DNA of 33,381 bases from an uncultured Pseudomonadota bacterium (GTDB lineage: Bacteria; Pseudomonadota; Alphaproteobacteria; UBA9219), in the NCBI GenBank assembly GCA_903869345.1, contig CAIPYM010000060.1:1-33381 (forward strand). Direction: 5' to 3'. The position numbers and the translations under genes are program-made. The number at the start of each line of letters is the position of its first letter. Positions within the stretch are counted from its first letter, which is position 1. The notes below the pieces were generated by a model. That model saw only the letters and a program-made list of their open reading frames with translations. It was not told where the DNA came from and ran no database searches. This document shows, piece by piece, positions 1 to 5,439 of this stretch.

Positions 1-709
1 TGGATTCTGTTGTCAGCCCACCAAGATGACTAATGACATTTTGAAATTTAACACGATCATACTTATGCGATTTGCCCGTCAAACAGAATGTGGATTCCCG
101 GAATGTTATTTCTGGACACACAGCACAAATGCCTACAATGTCTGATTTATCGTTCGTTGTCGTGAAAGAACTGCACAACGTTGATGCAAATTCACCCAAA
201 AAACTCATCAGCATTTTATGTTCATCGGCGTCAATCACTTTATCGCTTATAACATCGGTTACAATGCTTTCAATTTCGTCGTAAGGCCAGCAATGTCTAA
301 GGTCTCTGTGATGGCAAAGCCAAGATGATATGCCCTCCAACTCCTCAATGTTTATTTCCCCGTCTGATCTTACGCCTGCCAATAATGCGTGTAGCTTCTG
401 CATATCAGACGTTGTTTTGTTATAATATTGAACAGACGTCAGCTTTTCACATAGCCATATAATGTCATCTTTCTCATCCTGTGTCAGAACTCCGTCGGCG
501 AGAGCTTGCTCGACCACGGGAAATAATTCGTTAAGGGGGTGCTTGTTTGCTCTAAAACGGTGCTCTTCAAGCCACATCTGTAGAAAGCGAACCTCGTCAT
601 GATTGATTCGTGTGTCAATGATAATGCCTTCAATCAGCCCAATTAAGGAATTAACCGATTTATCAAGCTGTGCTTTTTCCATAAACTTTCTGTAAGCAAC
701 GTTTTCCAT
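1..709 (-). CDS. BRCT-domain protein with two tandem TerB-like helical repeats (partial, runs off left edge)
   Basis: This frame is open from the ATG at 709 to the window edge (236 codons, C-terminus missing). Residues about 21-88 and 105-173 look like two copies of one helical unit: each has an acidic turn, a tryptophan, and an 'LADGVLTQDEK' or 'ISDKVIDADEH' type segment at the same place. The last visible part (FCLTGKS, then ISHLGG) matches the start of a BRCT domain, as in DNA ligase C-termini and in phage or plasmid BRCT proteins of this layout. BRCT domains bind phosphopeptides or DNA ends, but the role here is unknown. The gene follows the repressor by 18 bp on the same strand, so it would be made in the lysogen. 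Its base composition is much more AT-rich than its neighbours, which suggests recent transfer. ATG at 682 is an alternative start. Confidence 0.8.
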   Translation of the reverse strand, partial: MENVAYRKFMEKAQLDKSVNSLIGLIEGIIIDTRINHDEVRFLQMWLEEHRFRANKHPLNELFPVVEQALADGVLTQDEKDDIIWLCEKLTSVQYYNKTTSDMQKLHALLAGVRSDGEINIEELEGISSWLCHHRDLRHCWPYDEIESIVTDVISDKVIDADEHKMLMSFLGEFASTLCSSFTTTNDKSDIVGICAVCPEITFRESTFCLTGKSHKYDRVKFQNVISHLGGLTTES

Positions 710-727
710 GGGGAGCCTTTTGGTTGG

Positions 728-1222
728 TTACTCTTCGGTCTCCCACGTCGCGGGCGGCGTAGCGGGGGTGTGTTTTTTGACGTGCTCGATGATGATGCGG
801 GCGAGGTCCGCGTAGTATTCAGGTTCAAAAGCTTCTTGGTCAGCGGCCACGTATCCCGCCAGGCGCGTTTGAGCACGGGCTTTTTGAAACGCCTGGAGAT
901 CGTGCCCCCCGTACAAATCAATCATGGCGTACGCCAACGAAAGACTTTGTGGACTGACCGGCCTGTGTTCTCGGTCTTCCCAACGTGCCGTCGCCGGTTG
1001 TTTGAAGTCGTTTTGGGGTTGTTCGGCTCCGCCCATGATCGCCTCGGGAGAGACGCGGAGCGGGATGGCCAGACGCCGCATCCAGGCAACCGTCAGGCTC
1101 CGCTCCCCTTTTTCGAGGCGGTCTATTTGTTGTGCCGTTGTGTTCACGGCGTCGGCAAGCAGGCGCTGGGACAGGCCAAGCGTTGCCCTCAACTCACGGA
1201 TCCTGTTTGCCTGTTTCGTCAT
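728..1222 (-). CDS. XRE-family phage repressor
   Basis: A 164-residue protein with an N-terminal helix-turn-helix of the XRE/Cro type at about residues 6-60 (LSQRLLADAVNTTAQQIDRL, then EKGERS). It most likely represses the divergent early operon and holds the lysogenic state. The start at 1222 places the HTH at the N-terminus; the frame stays open further upstream but that would run through the control region. The C-terminal half shows no S24 peptidase Ser/Lys pair, so RecA-stimulated self-cleavage as in lambda CI is not expected. A different induction route, such as an antirepressor, is inferred. It is followed by the BRCT gene, probably as one transcript. Confidence 0.85.
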   Translation of the reverse strand: MTKQANRIRELRATLGLSQRLLADAVNTTAQQIDRLEKGERSLTVAWMRRLAIPLRVSPEAIMGGAEQPQNDFKQPATARWEDREHRPVSPQSLSLAYAMIDLYGGHDLQAFQKARAQTRLAGYVAADQEAFEPEYYADLARIIIEHVKKHTPATPPATWETEE

Positions 1223-1306
1223 GACACCATTCAATACTCCCGACTGCGTGTGGTCTACCACCAAAGAGGCTTGCTTTATCACCATCTTGTTGCTAAAAAC
1301 GCCACC
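1223..1306. promoter_or_regulatory. Divergent lysogeny control region with candidate pR and operators
   Basis: This 84-bp gap separates the repressor and the Cro-like gene. On the + strand a sigma70-like promoter can be read: TTGCTT at 1271-1276, a 17-bp spacer, TAAAAA at 1294-1299. It would start transcription at about the A of the Cro-like ATG (1307). A perfect 12-bp palindrome GTGGTCTACCAC lies at 1250-1261. The hexamer CACCAT occurs three times, at 1225, 1280 and 1303, beside the repressor start, in the promoter spacer and over the Cro-like start codon. These are the candidate operator sites; no binding has been shown. Confidence 0.5.
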
Positions 1307-1570
1307 ATGCTCCTCGCCGAATACCGCCGCCACGAAAAGCTGCCCCTGAACGCCTTTGGGAAACTCCTGGGTGTCAGCGGAGAGTCCATCCGTCGTTACG
1401 AGTCGGGAGAGCGCGTCCCGCGCCCCAAAGTCATGCGGCGGATTGTGACTCTCACGAAGGGGCGCGTTCCGCCGGACAGTTTCTACCTTGCCCCGGCGCG
1501 AGAGACTGATTCGCCGCATAGCACACATGAAAACTTGCGTCAATCCCAACCCCAAGGAGAAGCGTCATGA
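1307..1570 (+). CDS. Cro-like HTH regulator
   Basis: An 87-residue protein transcribed away from the repressor. Residues about 12-36 form an XRE-type helix-turn-helix (LNAFGKLLGVSGESIRRYES) followed by GERVPRP, a typical turn of this fold. Position and size match a Cro-type early repressor that favours lytic growth. There is no Shine-Dalgarno sequence ahead of the ATG, and the candidate promoter would start the RNA at or one base before the ATG, so the message may be leaderless. The stop overlaps the next gene (ATGA at 1567-1570), showing that it heads the early operon. Confidence 0.75.
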   Translation: MLLAEYRRHEKLPLNAFGKLLGVSGESIRRYESGERVPRPKVMRRIVTLTKGRVPPDSFYLAPARETDSPHSTHENLRQSQPQGEAS

Positions 1571-1809
1571 TGCCCGCCCCCGAAGTCCGGCTGCACGCGA
1601 TGGACATGTTCGACAGTTATGCAGAGGCCCAAGAAGCGGCCGACTTCATCCTGCAAGCCTCGGATGACATGGACCAAGCTTATCGCTTGTGGGCCGCCAC
1701 TAAAGATAATCGCGAGGAACGCTACGCCTTCATCACGCAGGGGATTATCCCCGCGCGTTTTGCGGCCAAGGCGAACGATCATCAGGCGACCACCGAGGCG
1801 GCCGCCTGA
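1567..1809 (+). CDS. Small acidic hypothetical phage protein
   Basis: An 80-residue protein I do not recognise. It has a good ribosome site (AAGGAG at 1554-1559) and overlaps the Cro-like gene by 4 bp. The protein is mostly helical in character and acidic, with a central stretch rich in Asp, Glu and Ala. It could start at either of two adjacent ATG codons (1567 or 1570). It is the second gene of the early operon, so an early regulatory or anti-host role is plausible but unsupported by any motif. Confidence 0.65.
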   Translation: MMPAPEVRLHAMDMFDSYAEAQEAADFILQASDDMDQAYRLWAATKDNREERYAFITQGIIPARFAAKANDHQATTEAAA

Positions 1810-1880
1810 TGCCGTCGCGTCCTTCCTATTTTTGTCTGAAGGACGCTTGTGCCTGCTCCAGCGCGTGCGAGGGGGATTAG
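1809..1880 (+). CDS. Possible 23-residue cysteine-rich peptide
   Basis: An ATG overlapping the previous stop (TGATG at 1807-1811) opens a frame of 23 codons ending at 1880, two bases before the next ATG. The peptide (starting MPSRPSYFC) has four cysteines at positions 9, 14, 16 and 20. The tight fit between two genes and the purine-rich stretch before the ATG suggest that it is translated, perhaps only to couple translation to the next gene. A function cannot be assigned. Confidence 0.35.
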   Translation: MPSRPSYFCLKDACACSSACEGD

Positions 1881-1882
1881 CG

Positions 1883-2491
1883 ATGATGCACGGTTTTTAC
1901 ATGGAGATGTCGCCGGGCGAGCGCGAGGCGTTCGTGATCCTGTCCGAGGCGGCGTTTGAGCAGATGTCGTCCCTGACGGCGCGAGCGCGGACGGCAGAGA
2001 CGGAGCGTTTATTCTCCCGTATTTTTGGGGACTGCCACAGGACGCCTTTGGAGCCACCCACGTTGCCGCCCCAGGTTCTCGCTGAGCGCACGATCCTGTC
2101 CTATTTCCAGAACGGCGACGCTGTCCGTGTTGGTCAACAAGCGCCCGAAACGCGCTTGGCTCTTTGCGTCGTTATGACCCTCGATGAGGGCTTGGGCGAT
2201 GACCCCGGCGCGGCTGTCACTGGCCAACAGAAACCCTATCTCGGAAAGGTCCCCGGCGGCGTACAGGCGTTCGTGGTCGGGACCAAGGCGTTTGAGGACT
2301 TTTTGCACGGCCTCCAGAACGGTAGCGACGCGCTCCCGTGTTGCGGGGTTCAGGCTGAGGGTCACGAGATAGACGGTCACGGGAATGTCTCCAGGGTGGG
2401 GGTTTCGAACGCCGCCGATCTTGAAGAGAGGGCGGGAGGGGATCAACCCCATCCCGCCTGTTGTTCCTTGTCGTTCCCTCCATCCCTGTGA
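1883..2491 (+). CDS. Hypothetical early ORF, doubtful beyond about position 2050
   Basis: The ATG at 1883 has a good ribosome site (GAGGGGG, 7 bases away). The first ~55 residues (MSPGEREAFVILSEAAFEQM region) read like a normal helical protein. The frame then stays open to 2491, nine bases before the CII-like gene, but residues beyond about 60 are glycine-rich and lie opposite an antisense ORF (2009-2380) that looks more like a protein. A strong hairpin at 2431-2458 lies inside the C-terminal part. Either the gene is real over 202 codons and the antisense ORF is a shadow, or its 3' end was replaced by the antisense gene. Confidence 0.4.
   Translation: MMHGFYMEMSPGEREAFVILSEAAFEQMSSLTARARTAETERLFSRIFGDCHRTPLEPPTLPPQVLAERTILSYFQNGDAVRVGQQAPETRLALCVVMTLDEGLGDDPGAAVTGQQKPYLGKVPGGVQAFVVGTKAFEDFLHGLQNGSDALPCCGVQAEGHEIDGHGNVSRVGVSNAADLEERAGGDQPHPACCSLSFPPSL
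2009..2380 (-). CDS. Antisense hypothetical protein, possibly ferredoxin-like (SinR/Cas2-like) fold
   Basis: A GTG at 2380 with GGAG eight bases upstream opens a 123-residue frame on the minus strand. The protein begins with a beta-strand-like TVYLVTLSLNP, continues with a long helix (ERVATVLEAVQKVLKRL) and later has a second strand-like TDSVAVLEIGQD. This order recalls small ferredoxin-like proteins of the SinR/Cas2 shape, but no catalytic residue identifies it and that comparison is only a hint. Third codon positions are mostly G or C, as in the surrounding genes. It would be transcribed against the early operon and would oppose the + strand ORF. Confidence 0.5.
   Translation of the reverse strand: MTVYLVTLSLNPATRERVATVLEAVQKVLKRLGPDHERLYAAGDLSEIGFLLASDSRAGVIAQALIEGHNDAKSQARFGRLLTNTDSVAVLEIGQDRALSENLGRQRGWLQRRPVAVPKNTGE
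2431..2458 (+). terminator. Strong hairpin, possible terminator or attenuator
   Basis: GGCGGGA (2431-2437) pairs with TCCCGCC (2452-2458), and GGGG (2438-2441) with CCCC (2447-2450), leaving a five-base loop and one bulged A. A mixed T-rich stretch follows (TGTTGTTCCTTGT), which is weaker than a normal U-run. It would lie between the early unknown genes and the CII-like gene. The same structure lies in the upstream region of the minus-strand gene at 2380. Confidence 0.4.
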
Positions 2492-2500
2492 GGTTCCAGC

Positions 2501-3013
2501 ATGTTGAAAATCTCCGAGATCACAACCGAGGTCTGCACCGAGCGCGTTGTGAGCGCTCTTTCGGAAGTCGTCGGTCCTGGCAAGCCGTGGACCTACGAAC
2601 GCGCTGCCGAGGCTCTGGGGATCGAATACAAAACCCTCGCGGGGTACGCGCTTGGCCAGAGTCTGCCGCGCTTATCGACGCTGCTTCGCATGTTTTCGCT
2701 CTGGGGGCCGGTGTTTTCCAACCGCGTGTTGCGCCTGTCCGGGCTCGATGGGTGTGGTCGCCAAGAAGCTGTGCGCGTCAACGATTTTGCCCTGAACGGC
2801 GGGGCCGCCGCGCTGATCGGTCGGATCGGCGAGGCCCTGCGCGACGGCCACATTGATCACCGCGAGCGGGCCCAAATTTTGAAAGAAGCCCGTGGCCTCC
2901 AGGAGATTTTGAACGCCTGGGTTGCCACCAACGACGCGCCCTCCGGAGATTTTCCGATCCCCGGCACGGTGGACATGGCAGCCCCTTCTGACGCCTCAGC
3001 CCGGCGGCATTAG
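2501..3013 (+). CDS. CII-like phage HTH regulator
   Basis: A 170-residue protein preceded by GAGG seven bases before the ATG. Residues about 30-60 (YERAAEALGIEYKTLAGYAL, then GQSLPRLSTL) look like a helix-turn-helix in which the second helix reads the DNA. The middle contains a short helical segment of the sort found in CII-like proteins that act as oligomers, and the C-terminal 25 residues are probably disordered. The place between the early operator and the primase fits a regulator of early transcription or replication. The family assignment rests on position and HTH only. Confidence 0.6.
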   Translation: MLKISEITTEVCTERVVSALSEVVGPGKPWTYERAAEALGIEYKTLAGYALGQSLPRLSTLLRMFSLWGPVFSNRVLRLSGLDGCGRQEAVRVNDFALNGGAAALIGRIGEALRDGHIDHRERAQILKEARGLQEILNAWVATNDAPSGDFPIPGTVDMAAPSDASARRH

Positions 3014-3024
3014 GAACGGTCGGA

Positions 3025-3072
3025 CGCCTAGGCGCTCTTGCCCAGGTGATGAAAGCCCGAGGGCCTCTCGGG
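3025..3072. promoter_or_regulatory. Palindrome and hairpin upstream of the replication genes
   Basis: The gap between the CII-like gene and the small membrane gene holds a perfect 10-bp palindrome CGCCTAGGCG (3025-3034) and a hairpin CCCGAG / CTCGGG (3056-3061 with 3067-3072, five-base loop). The palindrome could be a protein-binding site and the hairpin an RNA element. No convincing promoter was found with them. Confidence 0.3.
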
Positions 3073-3088
3073 GGAAGTGGGGGAAGAG

Positions 3089-3211
3089 ATGCAGTTACGA
3101 CAACTCCGGCGGCGAAAGGCGCTGTTCCGTGATCGCCTGTTCTGGCCCGTCGTCGTTTTGATCATCGCAACGGTTCTTGGCATTGAGATTGCCGCGTGGG
3201 TGGCGCTGTGA
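3089..3211 (+). CDS. 40-residue single-pass membrane protein
   Basis: The ATG at 3089 follows a purine-rich ribosome site (GGGGGAAGAG). The first 15 residues are strongly basic (MQLRQLRRRKALFRDR) and are followed by one hydrophobic helix, FWPVVVLIIATVLGIEIAAW, running nearly to the end. That is the pattern of a small inner-membrane protein with a cytoplasmic basic tail. The stop overlaps the GTG of the primase gene (GTGA at 3208-3211), so it is cotranscribed with the replication genes. Small phage membrane proteins of this kind can act in superinfection exclusion or anchor replication, but nothing here decides between these. Confidence 0.6.
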   Translation: MQLRQLRRRKALFRDRLFWPVVVLIIATVLGIEIAAWVAL

Positions 3212-4221
3212 GGGCCGAGCTGTTCCGCGAGGGCGCGGCACACGGCGTGCGCTACGCCCGGACCACCTCGCCCCATGAGATTGAGCGGATCAAAAAGTCC
3301 GTCAACCTGGTGGAGCTGGTCGGGCGCACAGTGAAGCTGGTGCGCGACGGCGCGGAGTTTAAGGGCCTCTGCCCGTTCCACGCGGAGACAACGGGAAGTC
3401 TGGCCGTGAACCCCAAGAAGGGGTTGTTTCACTGCTTTGGGTGTGGCGAGTCGGGCGACGCGATCGCATGGGTTCAAAAGACCGACCACGTTTCGTTCCC
3501 CGAGGCCCTGCGGCGTCTTGGGGCCAACGAGACGGGGCGCGGGGGCGCGGCGTTACCGTTGCCGTTGGAGACCCCTCCGGCGGTTGATCCGGGCGAAGAG
3601 GCCGAACGCGCCAAGCGCGTCGCGGCGGCCAAGAAGATTTGGGAGGAATCGCTCCCCGCAACGGGGACGCTGGTGGCAACGTACCTGGCCGCACGGGGGC
3701 TCGCGGGCGTCAAGATCCCGCCCACTGTTCGGTTCCATCCTCGCTTGTGGAGCGCCGAGGCCGCGCGGACATTGCCGGGGGTTGTCGGCGCGGTGTTCTG
3801 CCGGAACGCACTTGTCGGCGTCCACCGGACGTTCCTGCGCCCTGACGGGTCGGGCAAGGCGGACCTGAAGAGCCCCAAGAAAATGCTGGGCTCGTGCCAG
3901 GGCGGGCATGTGTGGTGCTCGCCCGCTCGCGTTGAAAAACGCCTGATCGTGGCCGAGGGGATTGAGACCTCTCTGTCCGTCGCCAAGGCCGTCCCGAACG
4001 TGCCCGTGTGGGCGGCGCTTTCGTTGGGGAACATGGGGGCCGACGTACCGGAATCGGTCGCGGACCTGGTCCTGTGCGCGGACGGCGACAACAAAGACCC
4101 CGCCGCTGCAGACCGCGTTCTGGCCCATGCAGAGGAAAAGCATCGACGCCCCTGGCGCGTCGTTCGGGTCGCGCGGCCCGATGTGGGCAAGGATTTTAAC
4201 GACATGGTTCGGGGGGTGTGA
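3208..4221 (+). CDS. Phage DNA primase, CHC2 zinc finger plus Toprim domain
   Basis: With GTG at 3208 the protein has 337 residues. A CHC2-type zinc-binding domain shows C55, H58, C76 and C79 (CPFHAE and FHCFGCG). The Toprim domain has the catalytic Glu at 250 (LIVAEGIETS) and the acidic DGD at 292-294 (LCADGDNKDP). Together these mark a primase that makes RNA primers for phage replication. It lies directly upstream of a P-loop helicase gene, a common phage replication pair. GTG at 3196 is an alternative in-frame start; 3208 was preferred because it overlaps the preceding stop. The C-terminus ends soon after the Toprim domain, so helicase activity is supplied by the separate gene. Confidence 0.9.
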   Translation: MRAELFREGAAHGVRYARTTSPHEIERIKKSVNLVELVGRTVKLVRDGAEFKGLCPFHAETTGSLAVNPKKGLFHCFGCGESGDAIAWVQKTDHVSFPEALRRLGANETGRGGAALPLPLETPPAVDPGEEAERAKRVAAAKKIWEESLPATGTLVATYLAARGLAGVKIPPTVRFHPRLWSAEAARTLPGVVGAVFCRNALVGVHRTFLRPDGSGKADLKSPKKMLGSCQGGHVWCSPARVEKRLIVAEGIETSLSVAKAVPNVPVWAALSLGNMGADVPESVADLVLCADGDNKDPAAADRVLAHAEEKHRRPWRVVRVARPDVGKDFNDMVRGV

Positions 4222-4562
4222 TGGGTAGGCCTCGTTCCACCACGAAGCCAACGCCGCCTCGGGCTCCCCGCGCTCAACTGGCCGCTGTGATTGTCCCTGG
4301 CGAATGGTTTACGCCCGCCGACCTCCGCGCACGCATTTCCTCCAAGGCCGTTCGGTCGGTGATTTTTTCGGCTCTTCGCGCCTGGTCTTCCGAGGGGCTC
4401 TTGCTGGAGCACGGCATTTCGCACGGCGCGGGCCGTGAGTTTTTGCTGCCCGTCGGGACCGTCCTCCCGATCCGCCCCCCGCGCCCCTGCGCCTTGTGCG
4501 GAACCGTCTTTGAGCCGCCGTCCCCGTTCCGAACGCGCTGCGATTCCTGTCAGGGAGATTAA
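4221..4562 (+). CDS. Small winged-helix-like protein with C-terminal zinc ribbon
   Basis: A 113-residue protein whose ATG overlaps the primase stop (TGATG). The N-terminal 20 residues are basic and proline-rich. Residues about 28-75 look like a winged helix (FTPADLRARISSKAVRSVIF, then a short wing). The C-terminus has two Cys pairs (CALC and CDSC) that should bind zinc. A DNA-binding role with the primase is inferred from position; I do not recognise the family. Three bases after its stop comes an ATG that begins a decayed copy of the helicase gene start. Confidence 0.65.
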   Translation: MGRPRSTTKPTPPRAPRAQLAAVIVPGEWFTPADLRARISSKAVRSVIFSALRAWSSEGLLLEHGISHGAGREFLLPVGTVLPIRPPRPCALCGTVFEPPSPFRTRCDSCQGD

Positions 4563-4571
4563 GACATGGGT

Positions 4572-4585
4572 GAGCCCGTTCAAGC
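4572..4585 (+). repeat. 14-bp direct repeat, left copy: remnant of the helicase gene start
   Basis: GAGCCCGTTCAAGC here is identical to 5448-5461, inside the start of the helicase gene. The context also matches: an ATG at 4566 with GGGAGA ahead of it would encode MGEPVQAIG, against MTNAEPVQAIS in the real gene. The left copy is therefore read as the old gene start left behind when a cassette entered between 4586 and about 5435. Confidence 0.7.
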
Positions 4586-4592
4586 GATAGGG

Positions 4593-5249
4593 TCACGCCT
4601 CTTGTGGAGAGAGGCTTTCGGCGCGTCGGTTCTTCAGCATGGTCGGAAGCGTGTACGTGTACATCAAGAACAAGCGCGTGGCGGTTTCAACGTCGGCGGC
4701 CTCTCGGGACGTCGGTTCCGAGGCGTGCGTGAACTCGTTGCCCAACTCGCGCAACGTATGGGCGAAATCGGCCAGGTCGGCGGGGATTTTCCCGTCAGAG
4801 GCCAAACGTTTTATCCGTGCATAGAGTGTCCCCGCTTCATCCTGAAGCAGGTCCTTCGTCGCGATGTCCAGAGTCTTGCGAAACATCAGGCACGCTTCTT
4901 CGTAATGCTGGCCGTTGTACTGCCAACGCGCTTTTTCAAACGTTGTTTTAACCCCTTCAGGAAGGTGTTCGACTTTATTGGACACGGTGGGCTCGGGCCA
5001 AACTTTCAAAATATTCATCGTCGTTTTTTCGCCGTGTATCGCGAGTCTGTGAGCAAGAGGCCCTCCGTTTGTTGGGTACGCACACAACACAACGATACCA
5101 AGGCGGCAATTCGTGCACTGAACAAACAAACTGCCCTTTATCCATGCTTGCACAGTTTCAGATGGGACATCGCTTATTCCGACAATATCGCACGCCTGTT
5201 TCTTGCTTCCGCAATGGGGACAATCAAGGGGGATTTGAACCGTGGACAC
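4593..5249 (-). CDS. DUF4145-domain protein with N-terminal zinc ribbon (inserted accessory gene)
   Basis: GTG at 5249 (GGAG nine bases upstream) gives 218 residues. The N-terminus has two Cys pairs, C10/C13 (CPHC) and C45/C48 (CTNC), forming a zinc ribbon. Residues about 115-205 are helical and contain LRELGNEFTHA, the signature-like segment of DUF4145. That family is often found in restriction and other defence contexts and has been linked to HEPN-type folds, but I cannot confirm catalytic residues. The gene points against its neighbours, is less GC-rich, and lies between duplicated copies of the helicase gene start, so it is an inserted accessory gene. A role in defence against other phages is an inference from context. 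Confidence 0.75.
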   Translation of the reverse strand: MSTVQIPLDCPHCGSKKQACDIVGISDVPSETVQAWIKGSLFVQCTNCRLGIVVLCAYPTNGGPLAHRLAIHGEKTTMNILKVWPEPTVSNKVEHLPEGVKTTFEKARWQYNGQHYEEACLMFRKTLDIATKDLLQDEAGTLYARIKRLASDGKIPADLADFAHTLRELGNEFTHASEPTSREAADVETATRLFLMYTYTLPTMLKNRRAESLSPQEA

Positions 5250-5439
5250 GAATGACTTCTCCGCCTGTGTGGGCCGCGTCAACGCTGTTTTAGCACAGGC
5301 CGGGCCGCCTGACACAAAAATTGCGGCCCTCTTTCAGCTGGCATCCACAAGAAGCGACGAGGCGCTGATGGCGATCAGCGCGGAGCTCGTCACGTCAAAA
5401 ACACTCACGTCCAGAGACCAGCAAAGGGGAGACTTATGA
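5242..5439 (+). CDS. Small hypothetical protein upstream of the helicase
   Basis: GTG at 5242 is preceded by AAGGGGG with a nine-base gap, and an in-frame stop lies just upstream (5236-5238), so this start is well fixed. The 65-residue product is unrecognised, with a helical N-terminal half and a polar tail. The stop overlaps the helicase ATG (ATGA at 5436-5439). The first eight bases overlap the start of the divergent DUF4145 gene, so each gene's ribosome site lies at or inside the other's coding start. It could belong to the inserted cassette. Confidence 0.6.
   Translation: MDTNDFSACVGRVNAVLAQAGPPDTKIAALFQLASTRSDEALMAISAELVTSKTLTSRDQQRGDL

Noticed and set aside
3474-4583. A 369-codon minus-strand frame opposite the primase.
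   Set aside because: The primase has its zinc and Toprim residues in order; the opposing product has low-complexity Arg/Ala/Pro composition.
4566-5255. A 229-codon + strand gene starting MGEPVQAIG.
   Set aside because: Only the first residues resemble a real gene (the helicase start). The rest lies opposite the DUF4145 gene and reads as its shadow, so the start is a remnant.
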